Source of the DNA: CAVZBW01 sp963778465
GTDB lineage: Bacteria; Actinomycetota; Acidimicrobiia; Acidimicrobiales; RAAP-2
Assembly: GCA_963778465.1 (NCBI GenBank)
Contig: CAVZUK010000003.1
Coordinates: forward strand, 1,860,001 to 1,924,000
Length of the DNA stretch: 64,000 bases
Direction of reading: 5' to 3'
The notes beneath the pieces were generated by a model. It did not search any database. It saw only the letters and a list, made by a program, of their open reading frames with translations, and had not been told where the DNA came from. The position numbers and the translations under genes are program-made. How positions within the stretch are numbered: position 1 is the first letter of the stretch; the number at the start of each line of letters is the position of its first letter. Below, one piece after another: positions 16,979 through 27,098 of this stretch.

Positions 16979-17839
16979 ATGCTCACCGACGTGCCGGGGA
17001 TCCGAGTCGGACACTGGACCGACGGATCTGCCCGCACGGGGTGCACGGTCGCCCTGCTTCCCGAGGGCACGGTCGGCTCGGCCGAGGTGCGCGGGGGTGC
17101 CCCCGCCTCGCGGGAGCTCGCCCTCTTGGCCCCGGAGCGCACGGTCCAGCGGGTCGACGCCGTGCTGCTCACGGGGGGCTCGGCCTTCGGTCTGGCCGCC
17201 GCGGATGGGGTCATGAGGTACTGCCGGGAGCATGGCCTCGGCGTGGTGACGCCGGCTGGTGCCGTCCCGATCGTGCCCACCCTGGCCATCTTCGATCTGG
17301 CGGTGGGGGAGCCCCGGACGCCGGGGCCTGCCGAGGGGTACGCGGCGTGCGAAGCTGCGTCGACGGAGCCCGTCGCCCTGGGACGGCTCGGCGCCGGCAC
17401 CGGTGCCACGATCGGGAAGTGGCGCGGCCTCTCCGCCGCCCGGCCCGGGGGTCTGGCCGGAGCGACGCTACGGATCGGCGACCTGATCGTGAGTGCGCTC
17501 CTGGCCGTCAATGCCATGGGCGACGTCGATCGTGACGGCTCGGCCACGTGGCGCGCCATGGAGGACCTGGTGGCAGGGCGGGTGGCCCCAGGCGGAGGAC
17601 CCCTCGTCGAGAGCACGACCGTCGGCATCGTCGCTACCAACGCCCGTCTGGACAAGTTGGGATGCCTCCTTCTCGCACAGGGGGCCCACGACGGTCTCTC
17701 CCGGTCGGTCGTGCCGGCCCACACGCGCCTCGACGGCGACGCGGTGGTCGCGGTGGCCACCGGAGGCGTGGAAGCCGGCCTCGATACCGTCCGCATGGTC
17801 GCCGCGGCCGCCGTCGAACGGGCAGTCCGGGCCCTCTGA
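16979..17839 (+). CDS. P1 family peptidase (DmpA/BapA type)
   Basis: 286 residues from the ATG at 16979, with AGAAGGG upstream. TDVPGIRVGHWTD at the N-terminus and LLTGGSAFGLAAADGVMRY are signatures of the P1 aminopeptidases, which mature by self-cleavage. The cleavage/nucleophile site is STTVGIVATNARLDKL, with Thr213 in the position of the Ser nucleophile of DmpA; a Thr here is also known in the family. Expected activity: release of N-terminal amino acids from peptides, amides or beta-peptides in the cytoplasm. It stands alone, divergent from the BtuF-like gene. Confidence 0.85.
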   Translation: MLTDVPGIRVGHWTDGSARTGCTVALLPEGTVGSAEVRGGAPASRELALLAPERTVQRVDAVLLTGGSAFGLAAADGVMRYCREHGLGVVTPAGAVPIVPTLAIFDLAVGEPRTPGPAEGYAACEAASTEPVALGRLGAGTGATIGKWRGLSAARPGGLAGATLRIGDLIVSALLAVNAMGDVDRDGSATWRAMEDLVAGRVAPGGGPLVESTTVGIVATNARLDKLGCLLLAQGAHDGLSRSVVPAHTRLDGDAVVAVATGGVEAGLDTVRMVAAAAVERAVRAL

Positions 17840-17875
17840 GGGATCACCTTCCGGTCACCCCGGGGACGCCTGTTT

Positions 17876-17890
17876 ACCTGCATGCCAGGT
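17876..17890. promoter_or_regulatory. Dyad ACCTG-5-CAGGT upstream of the ABC importer operon
   Basis: Perfect inverted repeat ACCTGcatgcCAGGT, 15 bases, 110 bases upstream of the ATPase gene. It is a plausible operator, since sugar importer genes are usually regulated by LacI/GntR-type repressors; no such regulator is adjacent. Confidence 0.3.
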
Positions 17891-18000
17891 TGTCCACCGC
17901 TAGTCTTCGGCGGGGGATCGCCACCGGCTCACCTGTTGTCAGCTGGGCTGGCAGCCAGGACTGGCGGCGAGTTCGGGGTTCGTTCACGAAAGAGCCAGCC

Positions 18001-19139
<1,139 letters not shown>

Positions 19140-19143
<4 letters not shown>

Positions 19144-20024
19144 GCCGCCGGCGCAGTCGGGAGTGGCGCCTGGCCGCCTTGCTCTTGCTCCCGTCCCTCG
19201 TGCTCTTCGGGGTCTTCGTCTTCTACCCCTTCGCCAACAACTTCCGCCTGGCGCTGTTCCAGAACCCCCCCCTCCCCGGCCTCCCGTCGCACTACGTGGG
19301 ACTGAGCCAGGTAGGAAATGTCCTGACCTCGACCAGCTTCCTGCAGAGCCTGGTGTCGACGGTCCTGTTCGTCGTGATGGTGGTGCCGACGAGCATCATC
19401 CTCGGCCTGCTGCTCGCCGTCGTGGCCCATCGCAAGTTGCGGGGGATCGGCATCTATCGCACGATCTTCTCGTCGACGATCGCCAGCTCCGTGGCGGTGG
19501 CGGCAGTCATCTTCGGCACGCTGATGGATCCCGTCGTGGGCCTGCTCCCGTGGTTGGGGTTGAGCCCGAGCACCCCGTACCTGTCGAGCCCTACCACGGC
19601 ACTCCCGGCCATCGCCGTGCTCACGATCTGGCAGGGTCTCGGTCTGGCCTTTATCGTGCTGTCCGCGGGCATGCAGGCGGTCCCCGACGAGCTGCTGGAG
19701 GCGGCCGAGATCGACGGCGCGAGCCCCTGGACGCGGTTTTGGCGGGTGACGGTGCCGCTGCTCTCGCCCATGATCTTCTTTACGCTCGTGATCGCGACGA
19801 TCACGGCGCTGCAGTCCTTTGGCCAGGTCGACCTGCTGATCGGCTACCAGCACGCGGCGTTCCTGCACACCAACGTCCTGACCTACAACATCTACACGAC
19901 GCTGCTCGTCCAGAACGACCCGGGTGTCGCGGCCGTCCTCTCGATCGTCCTGTTCCTGCTCACCTTGGGGGTCACGCTGCTCCAGCTGCGCTTCCTCGAA
20001 CGAAGGGTCCACTATGCCCGCTGA
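19140..20024 (+). CDS. Carbohydrate ABC transporter permease (CUT1, MalF/UgpA type)
   Basis: 294 residues, six predicted membrane helices starting LAALLLLPSLVLFGVFVFYP. The EAA loop that contacts the ATPase is DELLEAAEIDGASPWTRFWR, followed by VTVPLLSP. The start ATG overlaps the ATPase stop by 4 bases. Forms a heterodimer with the next gene; together they carry a sugar or glycerol-phosphate derivative. Confidence 0.9.
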
Positions 20025-20904
20025 GCTCGCCGAGGTGACGGCCGCGGGACGTGCCCCGGATCGAACCGTGTCGGCGGCGGCGCGGCGACGCCGTCGCTGG
20101 CGGGCCGTGCTCAACTACACCCTCCTCACGGTCCTGGCCGTGATCATCCTGTTTCCGCTCTATATCGCCGTCGTCGACTCCCTCCTCCCGGCGGCGGACA
20201 TCGCGAAGCAGCCCCCTCCCTTCCTTCCCCTGCATCCCCAGTGGCATACGTACTCGACCGCCTGGAACCAGGGAAGCATGGGGGTGTACCTGCGCAACAG
20301 CATCATCGCCACGACGATCATCACCGTCGGGGAGATCGTGACGTCGATCCTCGCCGCCTACGCCTTTGCTTTCTTGAACTTCCCCTTCAAGCGGACCCTG
20401 TTCGTCGTCTTCCTCATGACGCTGATGATCCCCTTCGAGGTCACGATCGCGACCAACCTGACCACCGTGACCAACCTCGGTTGGTACAACACGTTCCAGG
20501 GCCTGACCGTCCCGTTCCTGGCCTGGGGATTCGGGACCTTCCTCCTCCGGCAGGCCTTCCTCCAGCTGCCGAAGGAGCTCGAAGAGGCCGCGGTGCTCGA
20601 CGGCTACGGGCACATGCGCTTCATGGTCCGCATCGCCGTGCCCTTGGTCCGACCCACGATCGCGGCGCTGGCAGTCTTCGCCTTCCTGACGGCGTGGAAC
20701 CAGTACCTGTGGCCGCTCGTGGTCACCGGCAACAACAACATCCGGACCGTCCAGATCGGGTTGAAACAGCTGGCCGGCACGAGGCTGCAGGACATCAACG
20801 TCACCCTGGCGGGGACCGTCATCGCCGTGGTCCCCCTGCTGATCCTGCTCGTGGTCTTCCAGAAGCAGCTCGTCCGGGGGATCACCGCCGGGGCGGTCAA
20901 GTGA
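20014..20904 (+). CDS. Carbohydrate ABC transporter permease (CUT1, MalG/UgpE type)
   Basis: 296 residues with a hydrophilic 33-residue N-terminus rich in arginine, then six membrane helices (LLTVLAVIILFPLYIAVV onward). EAA loop: KELEEAAVLDGYGHMRFMVR, followed by IAVPLVRP. The typical MalG-family region TAWNQYLWPLVV is present near the end. Starts 11 bases before the stop of the first permease, so translation is coupled. Confidence 0.9.
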   Translation: MPAELAEVTAAGRAPDRTVSAAARRRRRWRAVLNYTLLTVLAVIILFPLYIAVVDSLLPAADIAKQPPPFLPLHPQWHTYSTAWNQGSMGVYLRNSIIATTIITVGEIVTSILAAYAFAFLNFPFKRTLFVVFLMTLMIPFEVTIATNLTTVTNLGWYNTFQGLTVPFLAWGFGTFLLRQAFLQLPKELEEAAVLDGYGHMRFMVRIAVPLVRPTIAALAVFAFLTAWNQYLWPLVVTGNNNIRTVQIGLKQLAGTRLQDINVTLAGTVIAVVPLLILLVVFQKQLVRGITAGAVK

Positions 20905-20975
20905 CCGGACCGGCGGCCCGCGGCCCGAGGTCCCGGGGTCCCGGGGTCGCCCCCTCGTCACGACCTGGAGGTGCT

Positions 20976-22415
20976 ATGCACTGTCCCGTGCACCCGCTTT
21001 CCCCCGTGAGCAGGCCGCTGCGCTGGATGGTGGCGGCCGCCGTCGTCGCCACGGGCGTACCCGGAATCGCCCTGGCCGGCGCCGCCCTCGACAGCGCACC
21101 GGCTCAGGCCGCCAGCCTGCCATCGTGTCCCCTCTCGGCGCTGCAAAAAGCCAAGGGCACGGTCAACATCACCTTCTGGAACTCGGCGCAGTCGAACAAC
21201 CAGACCACCCTGCAGACGCTCACGAACCAGTTCAACGCCTCGCAGCACAAGGTCCACGTCACCCTCGCCCAGCAGCCCTCCTACGACGACACGTGGACAA
21301 AGTACGTGTCGGGCCTGAGCAACGGCGAGCTGCCGAACGTCGTCCAGATGGAGGACATCTACACCGCGCCGACCGTGGACTCCCAGTCGATCCTGCCCGT
21401 CCAGTCGTGCATCAACGCCTCCCACTACTCCACTTCGGACTTCCTCTCCCGGGCGCTCAACTACTGGAAGATCAACGGCGTCGAGCAGGCCATGCCGTGG
21501 GCGGTGTCCACCCCGGTCCTCTACTACAACAAGCAGGCCTTCTCCAAGGCCGGGCTCAACCCCGACGACCCGCCGACCACCATTGCCGAGATGGCCTCCG
21601 ACGCCCAGAAGCTCAAGGCCTCCGGGGACTCCGGCATGGGCCTGAAGATCTGGCCCTGGCTTCTCGAGACGTGGCTGGCGACGGCCAACCAGCTGGTGGT
21701 CAACAACAACAACGGCCGGTCGGGGACGGCGAGCAGCGCCGTCTACAACAACCAGGTCGGTCAGCAACTGTTCACACAGCTCAACGACATCGTCAAGAGC
21801 GGGGCAGCCCAGACCAATTACTACGTGGGTCCCACCGCGGAGGACGACCTGCTCGGCATCGGCAACGGCAAGTACGGCATGGCGATCGACACCTCCGCAG
21901 CCCTCGGCACCGTCCTGACGCTCTTGAAGGGCGGCCAGTATCCGAACGTGACGCTCGGCGTCGCTCCGTTCCCGGCGCTGAGCTCGCAGAGCAAGGGCGG
22001 CGTGGCGCCGGGCGGCTCCTCCTTCTTCATCGTGAAGAAGGGAGCGACCCCGGCCGAGCAGGCCGCCTCCTGGGCGTACATCACGTTCATGGACTCCACC
22101 GCCAGCATGGCCACGTGGTCGGTGGGCTCGGGCTACATCCCGATCCGGAAGTCCTCCGTGCAGACCTCGACGATCCAGCAGGCGTGGCAGGCAGATCCCG
22201 AGTACCAGGTGGCCTACAAGTCGCTGCTCGACGGGCCCACGACGTCCGCCACCTCGGGTGCCGTCATCGGCGCCTACGGGGCGGTCTACACGGCCGAGAG
22301 CAACGCCTGGCAGAGCATGTACCAGAGCGGGGTCTCGCCCAAGAACGCCGTCAAGTCCTCGGTGTCGAACAGCACCACGGCGATCCAGCAGTACAACCAG
22401 CGACTCGGCGGCTGA
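20976..22415 (+). CDS. ABC importer extracellular substrate-binding protein
   Basis: 479 residues from ATG 20976, with GGAGGT upstream. The signal sequence spans residues ~15-48 and cleavage near AQA-A is plausible; LPSC after it resembles a lipobox but has Pro, so lipid anchoring is uncertain. The mature part is a family 1 sugar-binding protein: VNITFWNSAQSNNQTTLQTL, the WAVSTPVLYYNK segment (hinge region) and the conserved PGGSSFFIVKKG. UgpB-like and maltodextrin-type binding proteins share this architecture, so glycerol-3-phosphate or an oligosaccharide is the likely cargo; glycerol genes lie 17 kb away. Confidence 0.85.
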   Translation: MHCPVHPLSPVSRPLRWMVAAAVVATGVPGIALAGAALDSAPAQAASLPSCPLSALQKAKGTVNITFWNSAQSNNQTTLQTLTNQFNASQHKVHVTLAQQPSYDDTWTKYVSGLSNGELPNVVQMEDIYTAPTVDSQSILPVQSCINASHYSTSDFLSRALNYWKINGVEQAMPWAVSTPVLYYNKQAFSKAGLNPDDPPTTIAEMASDAQKLKASGDSGMGLKIWPWLLETWLATANQLVVNNNNGRSGTASSAVYNNQVGQQLFTQLNDIVKSGAAQTNYYVGPTAEDDLLGIGNGKYGMAIDTSAALGTVLTLLKGGQYPNVTLGVAPFPALSSQSKGGVAPGGSSFFIVKKGATPAEQAASWAYITFMDSTASMATWSVGSGYIPIRKSSVQTSTIQQAWQADPEYQVAYKSLLDGPTTSATSGAVIGAYGAVYTAESNAWQSMYQSGVSPKNAVKSSVSNSTTAIQQYNQRLGG

Positions 22416-22497
22416 CGGCCCCGGCGCCTGAGCGCCGAGAAGCGGTCCTGTGACCGGATCCGGGCCCGGGCGACGACCCTTCGGCCATGATGGGCCC

Positions 22498-23505
22498 GTG
22501 AGGAGCCCGTTCCGGCAGGTCCAGATCGGCCTGGCCGCGCTCGCCTTCATCATGGTCGCGGGGACGGTGGGCTACGTCTTGCTGGGCTTCAGCCTGCTCG
22601 ACGCCGTCTTCCAGACCGTGGAGACCGTGAGCACCGTCGGCTTCGGGTTGCAAGGTCCGCTCGGCGAGTCCACCAAGATCTTCACGATCATCCTGATCCT
22701 GGTCGGCGTCGGGACGGCGCTCTATACCTTCACCTCCGCCCTCGAGCTCCTCATCGAGGGCCACATGCGACAACTGGTCAGGAGGCGACGCATGGATCGC
22801 GAGATCTCCCGGATGAAAGGACACGTGGTCGTCTGCGGCTGGGGCCGGGTGGGTCGTGAGGTCGCCCGCTACCTCGAAGCGGCCGGCAGGCAGGTCGTGG
22901 TCGTCGATCGTGACGACGCCCGGCTGGTCGAGGTCCGGCACCCGACCGTCCACGGCGACGTGACCGAGGACGAGACGCTCTTCGGTGCCGGCGTCCCTCT
23001 CGCCGGCACCGTGGTCGCCGCGCTCGATACCGATGCCGACAACCTCTTCGTGACCGTCGCCAGCAAGTCGATGAACCCCGACCTGCAGGTGATCGCGCGA
23101 GCACGGAGCGACACCTCGGAGCCGAAGCTGATCCGGGCGGGGGCGGACCGGGTGGTCAATCCCCAGCGGCTCGGGGCCGATCGCATGGCCGCCTTCGTCA
23201 CGCAGCCCCACGTCGTCGACTTCATCGACGTCGTGATGCACGACGGCAGCCTCGAGTTCCGCCTCGAGGAGATCTCCGTCACCTCGGAATCGCCCCTCCG
23301 TGGCAAGACGCTGTGGTCGGCGCATCTCCACGACCGCACCGGTGCCCTGGTGCTGGCCATCCGGCGAGGCGACGGGACCTTCGTCACCAACCCGTCGCCC
23401 GGGATCGCCATCGACGCCGGAGACGTCCTGATCAGCGTGGGAACGGAGGAGCAGCTCCAGGCGCTGGACGAGCTGGCGGCGCAGGGTGCCACGAGCCTCA
23501 GTTGA
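22498..23505 (+). CDS. Potassium channel with NAD-binding RCK domain
   Basis: 335 residues from GTG 22498; GTG 22450 would add 16 residues, and neither has a strong ribosome site. Two membrane helices flank a pore with selectivity filter TVSTVGFG (residues ~38-45). A Rossmann RCK (TrkA-N) domain follows, with GHVVVCGWGRVGREVARYL and VVDRDDA. A C-terminal TrkA-C-like region ends the protein (SPLRGKTLWSAHLHDRTG). Expected to be a tetrameric, ligand-gated K+ channel of the Kch/MthK type in the plasma membrane. It follows the ABC operon by about 80 bases. Confidence 0.85.
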   Translation: MRSPFRQVQIGLAALAFIMVAGTVGYVLLGFSLLDAVFQTVETVSTVGFGLQGPLGESTKIFTIILILVGVGTALYTFTSALELLIEGHMRQLVRRRRMDREISRMKGHVVVCGWGRVGREVARYLEAAGRQVVVVDRDDARLVEVRHPTVHGDVTEDETLFGAGVPLAGTVVAALDTDADNLFVTVASKSMNPDLQVIARARSDTSEPKLIRAGADRVVNPQRLGADRMAAFVTQPHVVDFIDVVMHDGSLEFRLEEISVTSESPLRGKTLWSAHLHDRTGALVLAIRRGDGTFVTNPSPGIAIDAGDVLISVGTEEQLQALDELAAQGATSLS

Positions 23506-23521
23506 GGGCCGGGGGATAGCG

Positions 23522-24904
23522 GTGCCGGGCTCTGCCGCCAGGGAGAGGGTCTCGGGCTCGGTCCGGCTGCCGTGGCGACGGCGTTTCTCGGCCGGCGCAG
23601 CGATCGTGTTCTTGGTCGGGGCCCTCGTGACGTTCGTGGTGGCCATCATCCATAGCGGCGTATGGCGATGGATCGTGGCCGGCGCCGCGATCGTCGTGAT
23701 GATCGCGGCGCTCTGGACCGCCCTCACGAGGAGCGGCATCGTGAGGCTCGTCGCCGCGTTGGTCGTCGTGGCCAGCTTGGCGGCCGTGCTCGGGGTGGTC
23801 CTCAGCGCCCATCATCGTGGCCTGCTCGTCCTCGTGGCGTTCGTCTGGGTGGTCGCGTCGTCGCTGACCGCCAGGTACGCGCTGGGACGGGACCGACGAA
23901 CGTTGCGCGCCTGGCCGGCCCATCACCCTCATGCGCCTCGTCCCGGGCAGCCGGTACTGCTCATGAACCCCCACTCCGGCGGGGGCAAGGTGGAGAAATT
24001 CGATCTCGAGGTCGAGTGCGGCACCCGAGGGATCGAGCCGATCGTGCTCCAGCCGGGGGACGATCTCCTCCGCCTTGCCAGGGACGCCATCGCCCGAGGC
24101 GCGGACGTCATCGGGATGGCGGGGGGAGACGGCTCCCAGGCCCTGGTGGCGACCGTCGCCATGGAGCACGGGATCCCGCACGTGTGCGTCCCCGCCGGCA
24201 CGCGCAACCACTTCGCCCTCGACCTCGGCCTCGACCGCAACGACGTGGTCGGCGCCCTCGACGCCTTTACCGATGCCCGCGAGCGCACGGTGGACCTGGC
24301 CCGGGTCAACGGCCGGGTCTTCGTCAACAACGCGTCCCTCGGGCTCTACGCGAAGATCGTGCAGTCCGACTCGTACCGGGACGCGAAGCTCAAGACGTCG
24401 ACCGATCTGCTGCCGACGCTCATCGGTCCGGACGCCGAGCCATTCGATCTGCGCTTCACCGGACCGGACGGGGTGCGGTACTCGTCGGTCCACCTCATCA
24501 TGGTCTCCAACAACACCTACCAACTCCAGAGCCTGGCCGGGTTTGGGACCCGGCCCCGGATCGACGGCGGGACCCTCGGGATCGTGACCGTCCGGATCGC
24601 CAATGCGGCGGAGGCTGCGACGTTCGTCGCCCTCGAAGCGGCCGGCCGAGCCAGCAGCTTCAGGGGATGGATGGGCTGGGAGGCCCCGACGTACGAGGTC
24701 GACTCGTCCTCGCCCGTCGAGATCGGCGTCGACGGCGAGGCAACGCTGATGGAACCCCCGCTTCGGTTCGAGTCCCTCCCCGGGGCCCTCCGGGTCAGGA
24801 TTCCACGGCATGCGCCGGGGCACTCGCCGGCCGAGGCGTCGGTCCGGCTCTCCGTGGCTACGGTCGCCTCGCTGGCGCGGGTCGCGGCGCTCGGACGGCC
24901 CTAG
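23522..24904 (+). CDS. Diacylglycerol kinase-catalytic-domain protein with N-terminal membrane helices
   Basis: 460 residues from GTG 23522, 17 bases after the channel gene. Residues ~15-115 contain about four membrane helices. From LLMNPHSGGGKVEKF (residue ~137) the sequence is a lipid-kinase domain: ADVIGMAGGDGSQALVATVA (nucleotide-binding GGDGS in place of GGDGT) and VPAGTRNHFALDLGLDR. The catalytic-domain C-terminal lobe has GIVTVRI and VEIGVDGEA. Related proteins phosphorylate diacylglycerol, or sphingoid or undecaprenyl-type lipids. The fusion of membrane domain and kinase domain suggests action on a membrane lipid. Confidence 0.8.
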   Translation: MPGSAARERVSGSVRLPWRRRFSAGAAIVFLVGALVTFVVAIIHSGVWRWIVAGAAIVVMIAALWTALTRSGIVRLVAALVVVASLAAVLGVVLSAHHRGLLVLVAFVWVVASSLTARYALGRDRRTLRAWPAHHPHAPRPGQPVLLMNPHSGGGKVEKFDLEVECGTRGIEPIVLQPGDDLLRLARDAIARGADVIGMAGGDGSQALVATVAMEHGIPHVCVPAGTRNHFALDLGLDRNDVVGALDAFTDARERTVDLARVNGRVFVNNASLGLYAKIVQSDSYRDAKLKTSTDLLPTLIGPDAEPFDLRFTGPDGVRYSSVHLIMVSNNTYQLQSLAGFGTRPRIDGGTLGIVTVRIANAAEAATFVALEAAGRASSFRGWMGWEAPTYEVDSSSPVEIGVDGEATLMEPPLRFESLPGALRVRIPRHAPGHSPAEASVRLSVATVASLARVAALGRP

Positions 24905-24948
24905 TCGGGTCGGGAACCAAGCAACCGGATGGCGGGAGAGGAGGGCTC

Positions 24949-25308
24949 GTGAGCGAAGACGAGCGGGAGGGTCCCGAGTTCCCCCCGGCCTCTCGGCGCA
25001 CGTACTTCGCCGAGGAGCGCACGGTGCTCGCATGGTGGCGCACCGGGATCTCGGCGGCGGCGGTGGCGGTCGGGCTGGGCGGGATCGTGCCCCACCTCGG
25101 AGGCTTTCCGAAGACCCGGTTCCTGCTCCTCGCGGCGGGATACGGAGCCCTGGCCCTGTTCTTTATCGTGGGTGGCACCGTGAGGAGGCGACATTCACAC
25201 ACGGCCCTCCAGCAAGGAACCTTCTCCTCCATGTCCGAACCGGTGCTCATCGGGGTCACGGTCTACTTTTCCATCCTGGTCGTGTTGACCATCGTGGCTC
25301 TCGTCTAG
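24949..25308 (+). CDS. DUF202 (YidH-type) small membrane protein
   Basis: 119 residues from GTG 24949, preceded by GGAGAGGAGGG. FAEERTVLAWWRTGISAAAVAVG is the DUF202 signature: an ERTxLAWxRT motif at the start of the first of three membrane helices. Function unknown. It follows the lipid-kinase-like gene by 44 bases. Confidence 0.85.
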   Translation: MSEDEREGPEFPPASRRTYFAEERTVLAWWRTGISAAAVAVGLGGIVPHLGGFPKTRFLLLAAGYGALALFFIVGGTVRRRHSHTALQQGTFSSMSEPVLIGVTVYFSILVVLTIVALV

Positions 25309-25361
25309 GCGCCGATGCCCGTTCGCCGGTGGGCGCCGAGGACGGGCTGCACCGTGTCAAA

Positions 25362-25838
25362 GTGGCCTGGATGACCCCCGAGCAGGCACGCTTGGTGCAG
25401 ATGGCGGCCGCCTACCTCGCCCTCGCCTTTCGGGGTGATGCGACCGGGGCGAACACGCTCTTCGAGGACCTCAAGGCCGAGCCCCGGCTGCCCGATGCCT
25501 TCGTCCTGGTCTCCCTGCTGGCGGCCGACACGTGGGGGAAGGTGACGGGAGAGGCGCCGGATCAGGCCTTCGACCGACTTCACCCTCCCGCACCCACCCA
25601 CGCGGAACTCGTCAGGCGGGACCCGGCCATGAGGCTGGCCAGGGCGGTGCGGGACGGTGACGAGGTCGGTATCGCGTCGGCCTCGAGCCAGCTCGATCGA
25701 GCCCAGGCTCTCGTTTCCGCTCTCGACTTGGCCATGGCCACGGTCGACCTCGTCGAAGAGGTCTCGGGCAAGCCGGCGCAGGAGTGGTGCGAGCTCTGGG
25801 CGGGCGGGGCCGCCGCCGGAGCCGGGATCGGGGACTGA
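25362..25838 (+). CDS. Hypothetical protein, helical, unknown function
   Basis: 158 residues from GTG 25362, or 155 from ATG 25371; no clear ribosome site. Helical throughout with alternating Ala/Leu/Arg, e.g. QARLVQMAAAYLALAFRG and LDLAMATVDLVEEVSGK, and a tryptophan-containing C-terminus. No motif recognised. Codon use is the same as its neighbours. It probably belongs to the same transcript as DUF202 (53-base gap). Confidence 0.55.
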   Translation: MAWMTPEQARLVQMAAAYLALAFRGDATGANTLFEDLKAEPRLPDAFVLVSLLAADTWGKVTGEAPDQAFDRLHPPAPTHAELVRRDPAMRLARAVRDGDEVGIASASSQLDRAQALVSALDLAMATVDLVEEVSGKPAQEWCELWAGGAAAGAGIGD

Positions 25839-25930
25839 GCGTGCGTGGCCTCAGGCGGTACCTCGGAGCCGCGTCCTTCGACGGAGAGAGGTAGCCGAAG
25901 GCGGTAGCCAGTCGCGGGGTGCGTGGCCTC

Positions 25931-26572
25931 CTACGGCGTCGGCGAGAAGGTCGCCGTGAACGTGTTGCCGGGCCCCGGAACCGCGAGGTTGAGCAGCGGC
26001 GTGGTCAGGCCGCAGTTGGAGAGCGGCGGGATCGTGTAGGTGCTCGAGAAGGTGGACGCCGAGGTGAGGCTGGCGACGCCCGAGAAGTCGACGGTGACCG
26101 GCGTGGACGTCTCGCAGTTCGAGCCGACCAAGTTCACGGGGAGCCCCAACGACGTCACGCGGGTGATGTGGATCTCGAACGTCGCGCTCGTCGTCACCTG
26201 GAAGGTCTGCAGGTTGACCTGCCCCGTGATGGGACCGACCTCGGTGACCGAGAACGTCGCCGTCACGGCCGGTTGGCCGATCACCGAGATCGTCGTCTGA
26301 GCCGGTGGCAGCGTGAGGTCTCCGGTCAAGGCGCCGGTCGTGAGATCGATGCTGCCGACGAACGTGCCCTCCGGCACCGTCACGTCCAGGTCAGGCTTCG
26401 CCAGGTGGGTCTTCGCGTTGACGTACCAATTGATGGGGACGGTCGGATCGGAGCTCGAGGCTGCTGTCGTCGAGGCGGAGGCCGGGGCGGCGGGGCTCGC
26501 CAGGGCCACGCCGAGCAAGGCCGTGGGGACGATGCCGAGGGCGCAGAGCACCCTCGTGGCACGAGATCGCAT
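25931..26572 (-). CDS. Secreted beta-rich protein, unknown function
   Basis: 213 residues from ATG 26572, set by the strong GGAGGTGTCC ribosome site. A signal peptide (VLCALGIVPTALLGVALASP, cleavage near ASA-S) is followed by strand-rich sequence of Thr, Val and Ser (for example GALTGDLTLPPAQTTISVIG and TATFSVTEVGPITGQVNL), with two cysteines that could form a disulfide. It resembles small actinomycete surface proteins with a single beta-sandwich domain. No function assigned. Confidence 0.7.
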   Translation of the reverse strand: MRSRATRVLCALGIVPTALLGVALASPAAPASASTTAASSSDPTVPINWYVNAKTHLAKPDLDVTVPEGTFVGSIDLTTGALTGDLTLPPAQTTISVIGQPAVTATFSVTEVGPITGQVNLQTFQVTTSATFEIHITRVTSLGLPVNLVGSNCETSTPVTVDFSGVASLTSASTFSSTYTIPPLSNCGLTTPLLNLAVPGPGNTFTATFSPTP

Positions 26573-27098
26573 GGACACCTCCTGCGGCGGGCGGTCGGGC
26601 GGCATCACCGGTCGTGTGGAGCCCCCCGTTGGCACTGTCGTGTCCTTAGGTACCCGCTGTCCAAGGCGGGGAAACGGACGCGTTGGCGACGCCGTGGTGT
26701 CACCGGAGTGAATGCAGGGTTACCGACAAAGGAAATCTCGCCGCCCAACGTTCGGGTCTCGAGGGGTGCCTCGTAGGGTGGGGTTCCCCCCTGACGGAGC
26801 CCTGGGTGCGACGGCCCGGGGCTTCGTCGCGTCCGGGGTCCGAGGCACAGCGCCAGGCGCCACGCCGCCAGTTGTCGCTCCCACTACTTATGTGTCGGTG
26901 CTGTGCTGATCGCGTTATTTTCCGTAAACACTCGCCATACCGAGCCCAAAAGTTGACAGACTCGAAGGTGCGCGGGTTTCTCTCCCCGTCGACAGAGCCC
27001 GGGCACCACGGGTCACGGTGCCCGGGCTCTGTCGCGTCCATCCGGCCGCCGGCCGGGGCGAAGAGCGATAGGCCTCCGCACGGGAACAGGGAAGCTCC
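26573..27098. other. 526-base intergenic region
   Basis: No gene seen. It holds the presumed leader of the secreted protein, an AT-rich patch around 26906-26926 with ATTTTCCGTAAACAC, a TTGACA at 26954-26959 with no matching -10, and the strong hairpin at 26991-27033. The left part (26641-26780) is dense in short dyads but I could not fit it to a known riboswitch. Confidence 0.4.
26991..27033 (-). terminator. Perfect 17-bp hairpin downstream of the SHOCT gene
   Basis: Arms 26991-27007 (GACAGAGCCCGGGCACC) and 27017-27033 are exactly complementary with a 9-base loop. It lies 66 bases beyond the stop of the SHOCT gene on the minus strand, where a terminator is expected. No T tract on either strand. 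Confidence 0.5.

Noticed and set aside
16790..16980. Cobalamin riboswitch upstream of the BtuF-like gene
   Set aside because: The conserved B12-box sequence (GCCACTG) is not present.
17548..18000. Upstream extension of the ABC ATPase frame
   Set aside because: It runs over the P1 peptidase in another frame; the ATPase begins at MANVVLQTV.
26573..26800. Dense dyads upstream of the secreted protein looked like a c-di-AMP or other riboswitch
   Set aside because: I could not align the core motifs of any known riboswitch; the region is only described as intergenic.
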